From Bacteroidales bacterium UBA1757 (GTDB lineage Bacteria; Bacteroidota; Bacteroidia; Bacteroidales; UBA1402), in contig DCHH01000026.1 of NCBI GenBank assembly GCA_002315625.1, forward strand, positions 1-5,474: 5,474 nucleotides of DNA, given 5' to 3'. The notes under the pieces are model-generated. The model did not search any database and was not told where the DNA came from. It saw nothing but the letters and a program-made list of their open reading frames with translations. Made by a program: the position numbers and the translations under genes. How positions within the stretch are numbered: the stretch's first letter is position 1; every line of letters starts with the position of its first letter. Below are positions 1-5,474 of this stretch, piece after piece.

Positions 1-380
1 TGGACATCGACCAGTTGAAGACCCAGTGCCTTCAACATGGCCAGACTGACCGGGGAATCATTGACAAAAGCACGGCTCTTACCTGTATCATACAACTCAC
101 GACGGATAGTGCAAGACGACGGGTCGTATTCAAGGTCATTCTGCTCAAAATAGGGCTTAAGGGCAATAGTGTCGGTAAATGAAGCCTCAAGTACACATCG
201 GCTGCAACCGTCCTTGATAACCTTCAGGTCGGCGCGCTGTCCGAGAATCAGGGCAATAGCCCCCATCAATACGGACTTTCCGGCACCGGTTTCACCCGTG
301 ATGACAGAAAAACCGTCATCAAACGTCAATTCAAGACGTTCAATCAGCACGTAGTTTTCTATATGAAGGGAACGTAGCAT
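1..380 (-). CDS. recN: DNA repair protein RecN, N-terminal part (runs off the left edge)
   Basis: RecN is an SMC-like ATPase of the bacterial cytoplasm that acts in recombinational repair of double-strand breaks together with RecA. Translating from the ATG at 380-378 gives 126 complete codons and two bases of the next. The start resembles the RecN/SMC ABC-type head: MLRSLHIENYVLIERLEL, then a Walker A motif GETGAGKS at residues 29-36, then GAIALILGQRAD, which is typical of RecN. The visible part ends in QLVDV followed by a partial His codon, matching the family's LVDIHGQ stretch. Full-length RecN is about 550 residues, so the coiled coil, the signature motif and Walker B lie outside the window. 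The start is 7 bp after the stop of the DUF4835 gene, so it is probably the distal gene of the dnaN operon. An AAGGAG at 396-391 sits 10 nt before the ATG. No damage to the frame is visible. Confidence 0.96.
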   Translation of the reverse strand, partial: MLRSLHIENYVLIERLELTFDDGFSVITGETGAGKSVLMGAIALILGQRADLKVIKDGCSRCVLEASFTDTIALKPYFEQNDLEYDPSSCTIRRELYDTGKSRAFVNDSPVSLAMLKALGLQLVDV

Positions 381-387
381 ACTCTTA

Positions 388-1281
388 TTACTCCTTGATG
401 GCCGCCAATTTGTTGCTCTGGCCCGGCCATAGTCCAGTGAGCAAATCATAAACCTTGTTCTTTTCTGTCTGCCCGGCCTTTGAATAGAGCTGTATCCATT
501 CGTCCATCTTTGCATCCGAGAGATTTGAAAGGAGCGGCGACTTGGGATAGCGCGCCTTGATATCTGCCAATCCATCGAAAGAAGCGGTAACGGCTGCTCT
601 CCCTTTTTCCACATCCTGAGACATGACATCCAACCCCTTACGATGGTAATTGTATGTAAGCATACGGAGGGGTTTCTGGTTCTCGTCGCCCAGTGCATCG
701 GTCCATCCCCACAGGTTTTTATCATCGTTATGGGCACTCCATAAATCGCCCAGCATACCTTGAGCCGTGGAAACTATATCCTGGGCCTTTTGGATAAAGG
801 CGGTTCCCCCAAATGGAGCGAACGAGTCGAAATCCATCGCCAGTATGATATAGGCCCAGCAGGCAAGGGCGGCCGTCAGGTTGTTGTCGAGATTATTCGG
901 GTTGAAATCCAGCTGCTGGTTCTCTGCAAAGGTGAATTCGATTGTCTGGCGGGCATTTATCAGGGCTGTCGTGTAGTTGGTTCCATAGACCGGGCGACGG
1001 GTCATGACCTGCATTTCGGCGGTATGGGTGTCGCCGTCGCGGGAAGCGAAAATAAAGGCCAGGGTACACTCAATCCTTTCATTCTTGCCCATCGGGGCCT
1101 CGCTCCACTGGCGATTGTTCATGAATTCGGTTACGGCATTCTTGAAGGTCTCATAGACTGCCTTGTCGGTACCTTCTATCTGGTTGGTATTCACCTGCAC
1201 ACGACAGTTGAGCTCCTGTGCGGAGATTCCCGCCGGGAGCAGACAAAGCAAGAACACTATCCAAAATTCAGACTTGAACAT
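388..1281 (-). CDS. porD: Exported DUF4835-family protein (PorD-like, putative T9SS-associated)
   Basis: This 297-residue protein starts with a clear type I signal peptide: K3, a hydrophobic core at about residues 6-16 (FWIVFLLCLLP) and a probable cleavage site at GISA|QE after residue 21. There is no lipobox, so it should be periplasmic or loosely outer-membrane associated. The mature start (QELNCRVQVNTNQIEGTD) and the later segments ARQTIEFTFAENQQLDFNP and MDFDSFAPFGG are what I recognise as the Bacteroidota DUF4835 family. From memory, databases label this family as type IX secretion protein PorD; I cannot verify this here and know of no established biochemical role. The length is normal for the family and the frame is intact. 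The ATG lies inside the end of coaBC (14-bp overlap), suggesting translational coupling, and recN follows after 7 bp. Placement between coaBC and recN is, as I recall, common in Bacteroidota. The family call is firm; the T9SS role and the symbol are less so. Confidence 0.85.
   Translation of the reverse strand: MFKSEFWIVFLLCLLPAGISAQELNCRVQVNTNQIEGTDKAVYETFKNAVTEFMNNRQWSEAPMGKNERIECTLAFIFASRDGDTHTAEMQVMTRRPVYGTNYTTALINARQTIEFTFAENQQLDFNPNNLDNNLTAALACWAYIILAMDFDSFAPFGGTAFIQKAQDIVSTAQGMLGDLWSAHNDDKNLWGWTDALGDENQKPLRMLTYNYHRKGLDVMSQDVEKGRAAVTASFDGLADIKARYPKSPLLSNLSDAKMDEWIQLYSKAGQTEKNKVYDLLTGLWPGQSNKLAAIKE
391..396 (-). promoter_or_regulatory. Possible Shine-Dalgarno for recN
   Basis: AAGGAG on the minus strand encodes the last two residues (Lys-Glu) of the DUF4835 protein and sits 10 nt before the recN ATG. 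It is the only start among the five operon genes preceded by a Shine-Dalgarno-like purine run. Since Bacteroidota rarely depend on this element and the two codons are ordinary, it may be chance. Confidence 0.3.
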
Positions 1282-2488
1282 TATTGGAGGCCAGTTGAAT
1301 TTTTTCGGTTAGACAGTCAAGTATATCGCAGGCCACCTCCCGTTTGCTCTTCAGCGGGAAAGGCCTGACGGAACTCCTGTCAATAATCGTCACCTTATTA
1401 GTATCGTACCCGAACCCCGCACCGGCATCGCGAAGCGAATTAAGCACGATGAAATCGAGGTTTTTACGCTCAAGCTTGTCCTCAGCATGGGCCTGCTCGT
1501 CGTCTGTCTCCAAAGCAAAACCGACCATAACCTGGGAAGGACTCTTCATACGCCCAAGAGCGGCAGCAATATCCTGCGTAGGCTTCAAACGGATGAAAAG
1601 GTCGTCGCCTCCCCGCTTGATTTTCGTGTCGGCAACAGTTTCTGGGGTAAAATCGGCCACAGCAGCACAAAGAATCGCTGCATCACAGGACGGAAACTCA
1701 GCCATGCAGGCTTCATACATCTCCCCTGCCGATTCGACATCGATGCGCCGGATATCACCTCCCGGGGTTGGAAGGCTGACCGGTCCGCTGACCAGAATGA
1801 CATTGGCACCACGGGCAGCAGCCTCAGCAGCCAGAGCGTATGCCATCTTTCCAGTGGAATGGTTCCCGATGAAACGAACCGGGTCAATCCGCTCGAAAGT
1901 AGGCCCTGCCGTAAGAAGTATGTTCTTGCCTTTCAGTGCACTCTGCGATTCAAAAAAACCATCGATGAAACCGACTATTTTGTCGGGTTCCTCCATTCTT
2001 CCCTTCCCCTCCAGTCCACTGGCAAGGAAACCGTCCGCAGGCTCAATTATGTGATTGCCATAACCTCTGAGCAGCGACAGGTTGTGCTGGGTTGATGGAT
2101 GGGCATACATATCCAAGTCCATGGCCGGAGCTACAAATACCGGGGCCTTCATCGACAGATATGTAGTAATAAGCATATTATCAGCGATGCCGTTGGCCAT
2201 CTTGCCGATTGTCGAAGCTGTAGCCGGAGCCACGACCATGGCATCGGCCCAAAGCCCCAAATCGACATGGCTGTGCCACTCGCCGTTGTTTGCAGAGAAG
2301 AATTCGCTCACCACCGGTCGGCCCGAAAGTGGCGACAAAGTGACGGGTGTTATGAACTCCTTAGCCGATGGAGTCATTACTACTTGTACCTCGGCACCCG
2401 CCTTTTTGAAAGCTCGCACAAGATACGCGGCCTTGTAGGCGGCTATGCTGCCGGTAATACCCAAAACAATATTTTTACCCCTTAACAT
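1268..2488 (-). CDS. coaBC: Bifunctional phosphopantothenoylcysteine decarboxylase / phosphopantothenate-cysteine ligase CoaBC
   Basis: CoaBC catalyses two steps of coenzyme A synthesis in the cytoplasm. The CoaB domain joins 4'-phosphopantothenate to cysteine using CTP, and the FMN-dependent CoaC domain decarboxylates the product to 4'-phosphopantetheine. I chose the ATG at 2488 (406 residues, MLRGKNIVLGITGSIAAYK) over the GTG at 2509: the ATG is one base after the exonuclease stop, and it gives the usual family N-terminus. CoaC spans about residues 1-180: GSIAAYK at 13-19, HVDL with catalytic His74, and a flavin-site PATAST at 88-93. CoaB spans about 185-406: TAGPTFERIDPVRFI at 193-207, NHSTGKM at 209-215, AAVADF at 275-280 and KIKR at 289-292. 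Oddly, the substrate-recognition Asn is Asp124 (PAMDLDMY) and the catalytic Cys position is Ser157 (LASGLEG). Both align with E. coli N125 and C158 at a constant offset of one. The gene overlaps the next start by 14 bp. Confidence 0.96.
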   Translation of the reverse strand: MLRGKNIVLGITGSIAAYKAAYLVRAFKKAGAEVQVVMTPSAKEFITPVTLSPLSGRPVVSEFFSANNGEWHSHVDLGLWADAMVVAPATASTIGKMANGIADNMLITTYLSMKAPVFVAPAMDLDMYAHPSTQHNLSLLRGYGNHIIEPADGFLASGLEGKGRMEEPDKIVGFIDGFFESQSALKGKNILLTAGPTFERIDPVRFIGNHSTGKMAYALAAEAAARGANVILVSGPVSLPTPGGDIRRIDVESAGEMYEACMAEFPSCDAAILCAAVADFTPETVADTKIKRGGDDLFIRLKPTQDIAAALGRMKSPSQVMVGFALETDDEQAHAEDKLERKNLDFIVLNSLRDAGAGFGYDTNKVTIIDRSSVRPFPLKSKREVACDILDCLTEKIQLASNNVQV

Positions 2489-2489
2489 T

Positions 2490-3266
2490 TCAGAACAAAG
2501 AGTTAGCACTACGTAACCGTATCTGAGTCAGGACGCGCTTGGTGTCGAGCGAGAACTCGCCGTTCATAATCCAGCCGTAATAGCCGGTATCCTTGCGCAG
2601 CACATCTTCCACAGGCACATCCTTATATTTCCCAAAATTGAACACCTCTACCCCCTTGCTGTTATAGACAATCTTGCCGGCGAAATCTACATTCCTGTTC
2701 TGGCGGGAATACTCCGACAGAAAAGCCACATCGTTCTGCAAGACATCTGGATATTTGTCCAACTGCGCTTTCAGCACCTCGTAGGTAGCCATCGTATCGG
2801 CATTTGCCCCGTGCGCCCCCTCAAGCTCCTTGCCGCAATAGAACTTGTACGCCGCACTCAAAGTACGCTGCTCCAACTTGTGGTAAATCACTTGCACATC
2901 AACGAACTTGCGGTGCGACAAGTCGATATCCACATCGTTGCGGAGAAATTCCTCCATCAGCAGAGGTATGTCGAAACGGTTCGAGTTGAAGCCTGCCAGG
3001 TCGCACCCCCTGATGTCGTTGGCAAGTTCTGTGCCGATTTCCTTGAATGTGGGGCAATTTGCCACCATTTCATCGGTAATATGATGGACTTCGGAAGCCT
3101 CTTCAGGTATATGCATACCCGGATTCAGACGCCAGGTCTTTGTCTCCTCCTTGCCGTTCGGATAGACCTTGAGATATGAAAGCTCTACAATCCGGTCTGA
3201 GACGGTGTTGGTGCCGGTCGTTTCCAAGTCGAAAAAAACGAGCGGGTTCTTGAGATTCAGCTGCAT
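2490..3266 (-). CDS. DEDDh 3'-5' exonuclease, DNA polymerase III epsilon-like, with ExoX-like C-terminal domain
   Basis: This 258-residue protein is a DnaQ-fold 3'-5' exonuclease. All five DEDDh residues are present: Asp13 and Glu15 (FFDLETTG), Asp99 (NSNRFDIPLL), His152 and Asp157 (HGANADTMATYEV), so it should be an active two-metal nuclease. After a linker at about 165-195, residues 200-258 (VFNFGKYKDVPVEDVL, then GYYGWIMNGEF) resemble the small C-terminal domain of exodeoxyribonuclease X-like proteins. Genes of this type are often annotated as polymerase III epsilon in Bacteroidales. Whether it is the replicative proofreader or a repair nuclease is not decided by the sequence. It lies 4 bp after dnaN and 1 bp before coaBC, so it is co-transcribed with the clamp. 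Two possible clamp-binding peptides are visible: QNDVAF at 177-182 just past the catalytic domain, and the C-terminal SLF. No Shine-Dalgarno precedes the ATG. Confidence 0.93.
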   Translation of the reverse strand: MQLNLKNPLVFFDLETTGTNTVSDRIVELSYLKVYPNGKEETKTWRLNPGMHIPEEASEVHHITDEMVANCPTFKEIGTELANDIRGCDLAGFNSNRFDIPLLMEEFLRNDVDIDLSHRKFVDVQVIYHKLEQRTLSAAYKFYCGKELEGAHGANADTMATYEVLKAQLDKYPDVLQNDVAFLSEYSRQNRNVDFAGKIVYNSKGVEVFNFGKYKDVPVEDVLRKDTGYYGWIMNGEFSLDTKRVLTQIRLRSANSLF

Positions 3267-3270
3267 AGGG

Positions 3271-4407
3271 TTATGCTTTTATCATCATGGGCATAAGGAG
3301 CATGAGCAAATCCTGGTTCTCCTCATTCTCAGACGGGAGGAACAGTCCGGCACGGGCCGAGTCGGCAAGTTTCATTACCACGTCGGTTGTGCTGAGGTTT
3401 GAGAGAATATCCACCAGGAACGAAGCCTTGAACCCGATTGCTATTGGGTCCATGTCGTACTGGCAAGTAACAGACTCTTCTGCGGAAGTTGAGAAATCGG
3501 GATTTTGAGCCGTGATTTTCAACACATTGTCAGCGATATCGAACTTCACGAGGTTGTTGGATTCGTCTGAGCAGAGCGACACACGCTTCAGGGCCGAGAG
3601 GAATGACAGACGGTCAATCCAAATGGTGAAAGGATTGTTGGTTGGGATTACAGAATTGTATTTCGGGAAACGCCCTTCAATCAGAAGTGAAGACATAATG
3701 TATTCACCATACTGGAAATGAATGCGCTTTTCATCATACACTATATTCACATCACCGTCACCGGTAAGAATCGACTTCAGCACCTGAGATGGTTTCTTGC
3801 GGACAATGAGCATGGTGCTAGTTCCTTCGTCCATACCCTGCCCGTGGAAGGCGGTGTTTGTCAGGCGGACCAGTTTGTGGGTATCGGAAGCCACGAAAGT
3901 GACACTGTCAGTAGAAATATCCAGAACGACACCGTTCATGACCGGACGGATTTCATCGTCGGCAGAAGCGAAAATGGTTGAAGTGATACCCTTGAGAAGG
4001 GCCGGCGCTGTGATGGTCAGGCTGCCGAGCGGGTCGGTAAGCTCTTTCATCTGAGGGAACTCGTCGCCGTTTGCAGCCATGAAGTTGAACTGTCCGTTCT
4101 GGTAGCGGATAGTGACCTCAAGCGTTGAAGGGTCGATGTTGAAACTGATGGGCTGTGAGGATATTTCCTTCAGCGAATCCAGCAGGTTCTTGGCGGGGAT
4201 TGCCAGGACGATGTCGCCGTCCGACTCAATAAGGTCTATTGTACAGCGGATAATGGTTTCCTGGTCTGAAGCGATAAGGGTCAGGTTGTTGCCCTCTATC
4301 ATGAACAGAACATCGTTGAGAATCGGCAGGGAGTTCTTGGAGTTGATAACCTTTGAAACGGCCTGCAGGTGTGAAAACAGGTTTGAACTTGATACTGAGA
4401 ATGTCAT
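3271..4407 (-). CDS. dnaN: DNA polymerase III subunit beta (sliding clamp)
   Basis: DnaN forms a homodimeric ring around DNA that tethers the replicative polymerase and serves as a platform for repair proteins. The 378-residue product has the normal length and fits the three-fold repeated clamp domain architecture (about 1-120, 125-245 and 250-378). Family landmarks are the N-terminal SKVINSKNSLPILNDVLF, the second-domain DDEIRPVMNGVVLDI and SDTHKLVRL, EGRFPKYNSVIP near the middle, and the C-terminal LLMLLMPMMI, whose MPM at 372-374 matches the conserved MPM of the partner-binding groove edge. The ATG at 4407 gives the expected N-terminus. A consensus Bacteroides-type promoter lies about 80-110 bp upstream and an A/T-rich stretch with no Shine-Dalgarno directly precedes the start. 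dnaN is first in the tight minus-strand operon that continues into the exonuclease. dnaA is not next to it here, unlike the common dnaA-dnaN order in other phyla. No anomalies seen. Confidence 0.98.
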   Translation of the reverse strand: MTFSVSSSNLFSHLQAVSKVINSKNSLPILNDVLFMIEGNNLTLIASDQETIIRCTIDLIESDGDIVLAIPAKNLLDSLKEISSQPISFNIDPSTLEVTIRYQNGQFNFMAANGDEFPQMKELTDPLGSLTITAPALLKGITSTIFASADDEIRPVMNGVVLDISTDSVTFVASDTHKLVRLTNTAFHGQGMDEGTSTMLIVRKKPSQVLKSILTGDGDVNIVYDEKRIHFQYGEYIMSSLLIEGRFPKYNSVIPTNNPFTIWIDRLSFLSALKRVSLCSDESNNLVKFDIADNVLKITAQNPDFSTSAEESVTCQYDMDPIAIGFKASFLVDILSNLSTTDVVMKLADSARAGLFLPSENEENQDLLMLLMPMMIKA

Positions 4408-4432
4408 AATTTATAATGTTAATTTATTATTT
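4408..4432 (-). promoter_or_regulatory. A/T-rich leader directly before the dnaN start
   Basis: Twenty-four of the 25 bases directly upstream of the dnaN ATG are A or T, and there is no purine-rich Shine-Dalgarno. Bacteroidota commonly start translation without a Shine-Dalgarno, from unstructured A/U-rich leaders, so this is probably the ribosome-loading region. The role is inferred from composition only. Confidence 0.45.
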
Positions 4433-4488
4433 ACCAACTATCTACAAAACTCAACCTTCATATCAACGGCATAGAGCATGCAGGTCAA

Positions 4489-4519
4489 CAAAGGTAATAC
4501 AAAAAAGCAATCCCCCAAA
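4489..4519 (-). promoter_or_regulatory. Bacteroides-type primary sigma promoter for dnaN and its operon
   Basis: Read on the minus strand, a -33 element TTTG (4519-4516) is followed by exactly 19 bases (4515-4497) and then a -7 element TACCTTTG (4496-4489). This matches the Bacteroides consensus TTTG / TAnnTTTG with its usual spacing. Transcription would start a few bases past 4489, at roughly 4481-4485, leaving a leader of about 75 nt before the dnaN ATG. The -33 element begins only 11 bp after the stop codon of the upstream T9SS-tail gene. It is the only clear promoter I found in the one real intergenic space of the window. No operator or riboswitch is evident. Confidence 0.8.
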
Positions 4520-4530
4520 CGAAAGATTCA

Positions 4531-5474
4531 CTACAGCACCAGATATTTTTTTCCGTTGCGGATGTATATACCACGTGGCAGGGCCTCATCTGTCATACGC
4601 CGTCCCATCAGGTCATAGACCGGGCCGTCCTCAGTGGTGTCATCCATCTTTATGGTTTCATCGTCGGTACCTATGCGTTTTACCCGGATTCCAACTATTT
4701 CGTTCTTCTGCTGCCTTCCGTCGAAGTGGACGGTAAAATTGACGGGTGAGATTTCCCCGGCTTTCAATTGGGAGATATTGAAAGTGAAGTCCCCTTCCAG
4801 ATCGAGGAATGTGTTTTCAGGAACCTGGATTAGCAGAGAATCGTTGACCACATTCAATTTGTAGGTTCGTGCTTTTATAAGCGAATCAGCCCGGAGGGTA
4901 TCAGTCCTGGTCGCCTTCCCGAACCATTCTTTAATAAGGAGTGAATCCTCATGACTCATACCGATGGAATCATTGTGGTGTTCGACATACAGACGGACAA
5001 CGGGGCAGGAATCTCCCTTGTTTTTCGAGATATATGGCCATTTGTAATCAATCTTGTAGTGAATGGTGGCCATGGTGTCGATACCTTCTCTGAAAGATTC
5101 CCTGGTAAGTTTTGTCTCCATACGAACCGTATCCTTCACCTTCATGGCAATGATTTTCGAATGACTTTTGAAGTTGCTATTTGTCAGGGTCAGATACTCT
5201 CCAAGGTCAGGTTCATTGATGAAATATTTCACAGTGTCAACGCCTGCCAGTCTGGGATAGCGTTCTACGTTGAAATTCAATACTTGAGAATCATATCGCC
5301 AGTTGCGGAGGGTATCACCGCCGGCTTTTCCGTTGCGCGGTTTGATATAGACCACTTCGTACTGATATACATAGTCCTTTTCGCGAATTGAATCTGCGTA
5401 TGGATATCCCGTATTGGCATCTGCTTCGAATGAAATCTTGTCACCGATGGTCAGGTCACTTTTAAATGAGTAGC
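4531..5474 (-). CDS. Secreted protein of unknown function with T9SS type A-like C-terminal tail (5' end outside window)
   Basis: The frame is open from the right window edge to the TAG at 4533-4531: 313 visible codons. A GTG at 5355 is only an internal codon, because the frame continues upstream without a stop for 39 more codons (including SDLTIGDKISFEAD). I do not recognise the main body. It is polar, rich in Asp, Lys, Thr and Tyr, has no transmembrane segment, and looks like beta-rich extracellular modules (for example LEGDFTFNISQLKAGE, then VNFTVHFDG). The last ~30 residues, PVYDLMGRRMTDEALPRGIY followed by IRNGKKYLVL, resemble the type A sorting domain of T9SS cargo, commonly seen at the ends of Prevotella and Bacteroides surface proteins as GIYIxNGKKVxVK. 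The protein would therefore be exported by Sec, probably with a signal peptide in the missing N-terminus, and then cross the outer membrane. It ends 123 bp before dnaN and is probably a separate transcription unit. Confidence 0.82.
   Translation of the reverse strand, partial: YSFKSDLTIGDKISFEADANTGYPYADSIREKDYVYQYEVVYIKPRNGKAGGDTLRNWRYDSQVLNFNVERYPRLAGVDTVKYFINEPDLGEYLTLTNSNFKSHSKIIAMKVKDTVRMETKLTRESFREGIDTMATIHYKIDYKWPYISKNKGDSCPVVRLYVEHHNDSIGMSHEDSLLIKEWFGKATRTDTLRADSLIKARTYKLNVVNDSLLIQVPENTFLDLEGDFTFNISQLKAGEISPVNFTVHFDGRQQKNEIVGIRVKRIGTDDETIKMDDTTEDGPVYDLMGRRMTDEALPRGIYIRNGKKYLVL

Noticed and set aside
169..354. Plus-strand 61-codon frame
   Set aside because: Antisense to the recN Walker A region; no independent support.
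760..1368. 202-codon open frame on the plus strand
   Set aside because: It is antisense to the DUF4835 gene and the end of coaBC, has no recognisable domain and low-complexity composition, and is a shadow of well-supported minus-strand genes.
1344..2095. Overlapping plus-strand open frames of 236 and 202 codons
   Set aside because: Both are fully antisense to coaBC, whose motifs are unambiguous; neither product resembles a known protein.
2489..2509. Upstream GTG start for coaBC adding seven residues
   Set aside because: It would overlap the exonuclease end by 20 bp and add MLTLCSE, which is not part of the usual CoaBC N-terminus; the ATG at 2488 fits better.
4470..4482. Small GCAT/ATGC inverted repeat in the dnaN leader
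   Set aside because: A four-base-pair stem with an overlapping GCATGC palindrome is expected by chance; no operator or riboswitch pattern around it.
4500..4530. Possible terminator after the T9SS-tail gene (AATC...GATT followed by GCTTTTTT on the minus strand)
   Set aside because: The stem is only four base pairs with a 12-base loop, and the T-run is the spacer of the dnaN promoter; too weak to call.
1..5474. Search for tRNA or rRNA genes, CRISPR repeats, insertion sequences, transposases, toxin-antitoxin or defence genes
   Set aside because: Nothing of the kind was seen by eye; the window is about 97 percent covered by intact minus-strand genes.

Overview
The window looks like a chromosomal segment of a Bacteroidota bacterium of the order Bacteroidales, probably a gut-type Muribaculaceae, Prevotellaceae or Bacteroidaceae relative; the family cannot be fixed from this sequence. 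Four things point there: a DUF4835/PorD-type secreted protein, a protein ending in a type IX secretion (T9SS) type A-like sorting tail, a match to the Bacteroides-type promoter consensus (TTTG-N19-TAnnTTTG), and the order dnaN / exonuclease / coaBC / DUF4835 / recN. Every credible gene is on the minus strand, so the window reads biologically from its right end to its left end.

Layout in transcription order. (1) 5474-4531: the C-terminal ~313 codons of a secreted protein of unknown function with a T9SS-like tail; its start lies outside the window. (2) 4530-4408: a 123-bp intergenic region with a strong candidate promoter and an A/T-rich leader. (3) dnaN, the sliding clamp. (4) A DEDDh 3'-5' exonuclease with an ExoX-like C-terminal domain. 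(5) coaBC, the bifunctional coenzyme A biosynthesis flavoprotein. (6) A DUF4835/PorD-like exported protein. (7) The first ~126 codons of recN, cut off by the left window edge.

From dnaN to recN the genes are packed with spacings of +4, +1, -14 and +7 bp, and I see no terminator between them. They most likely form one operon driven from the promoter in front of dnaN. It joins replication and repair functions (clamp, proofreading-type exonuclease, RecN) with CoA synthesis and an envelope or secretion protein.

I do not see a defence system, mobile element, CRISPR array, RNA gene or obvious novel multi-gene system; this is largely a housekeeping locus. The points most worth following up are a QNDVAF hexapeptide in the exonuclease that resembles the clamp-binding motif of E. 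coli DNA polymerase III epsilon at the equivalent place, and a CoaC active site that lacks the classical Asn and Cys residues (Asp and Ser instead).
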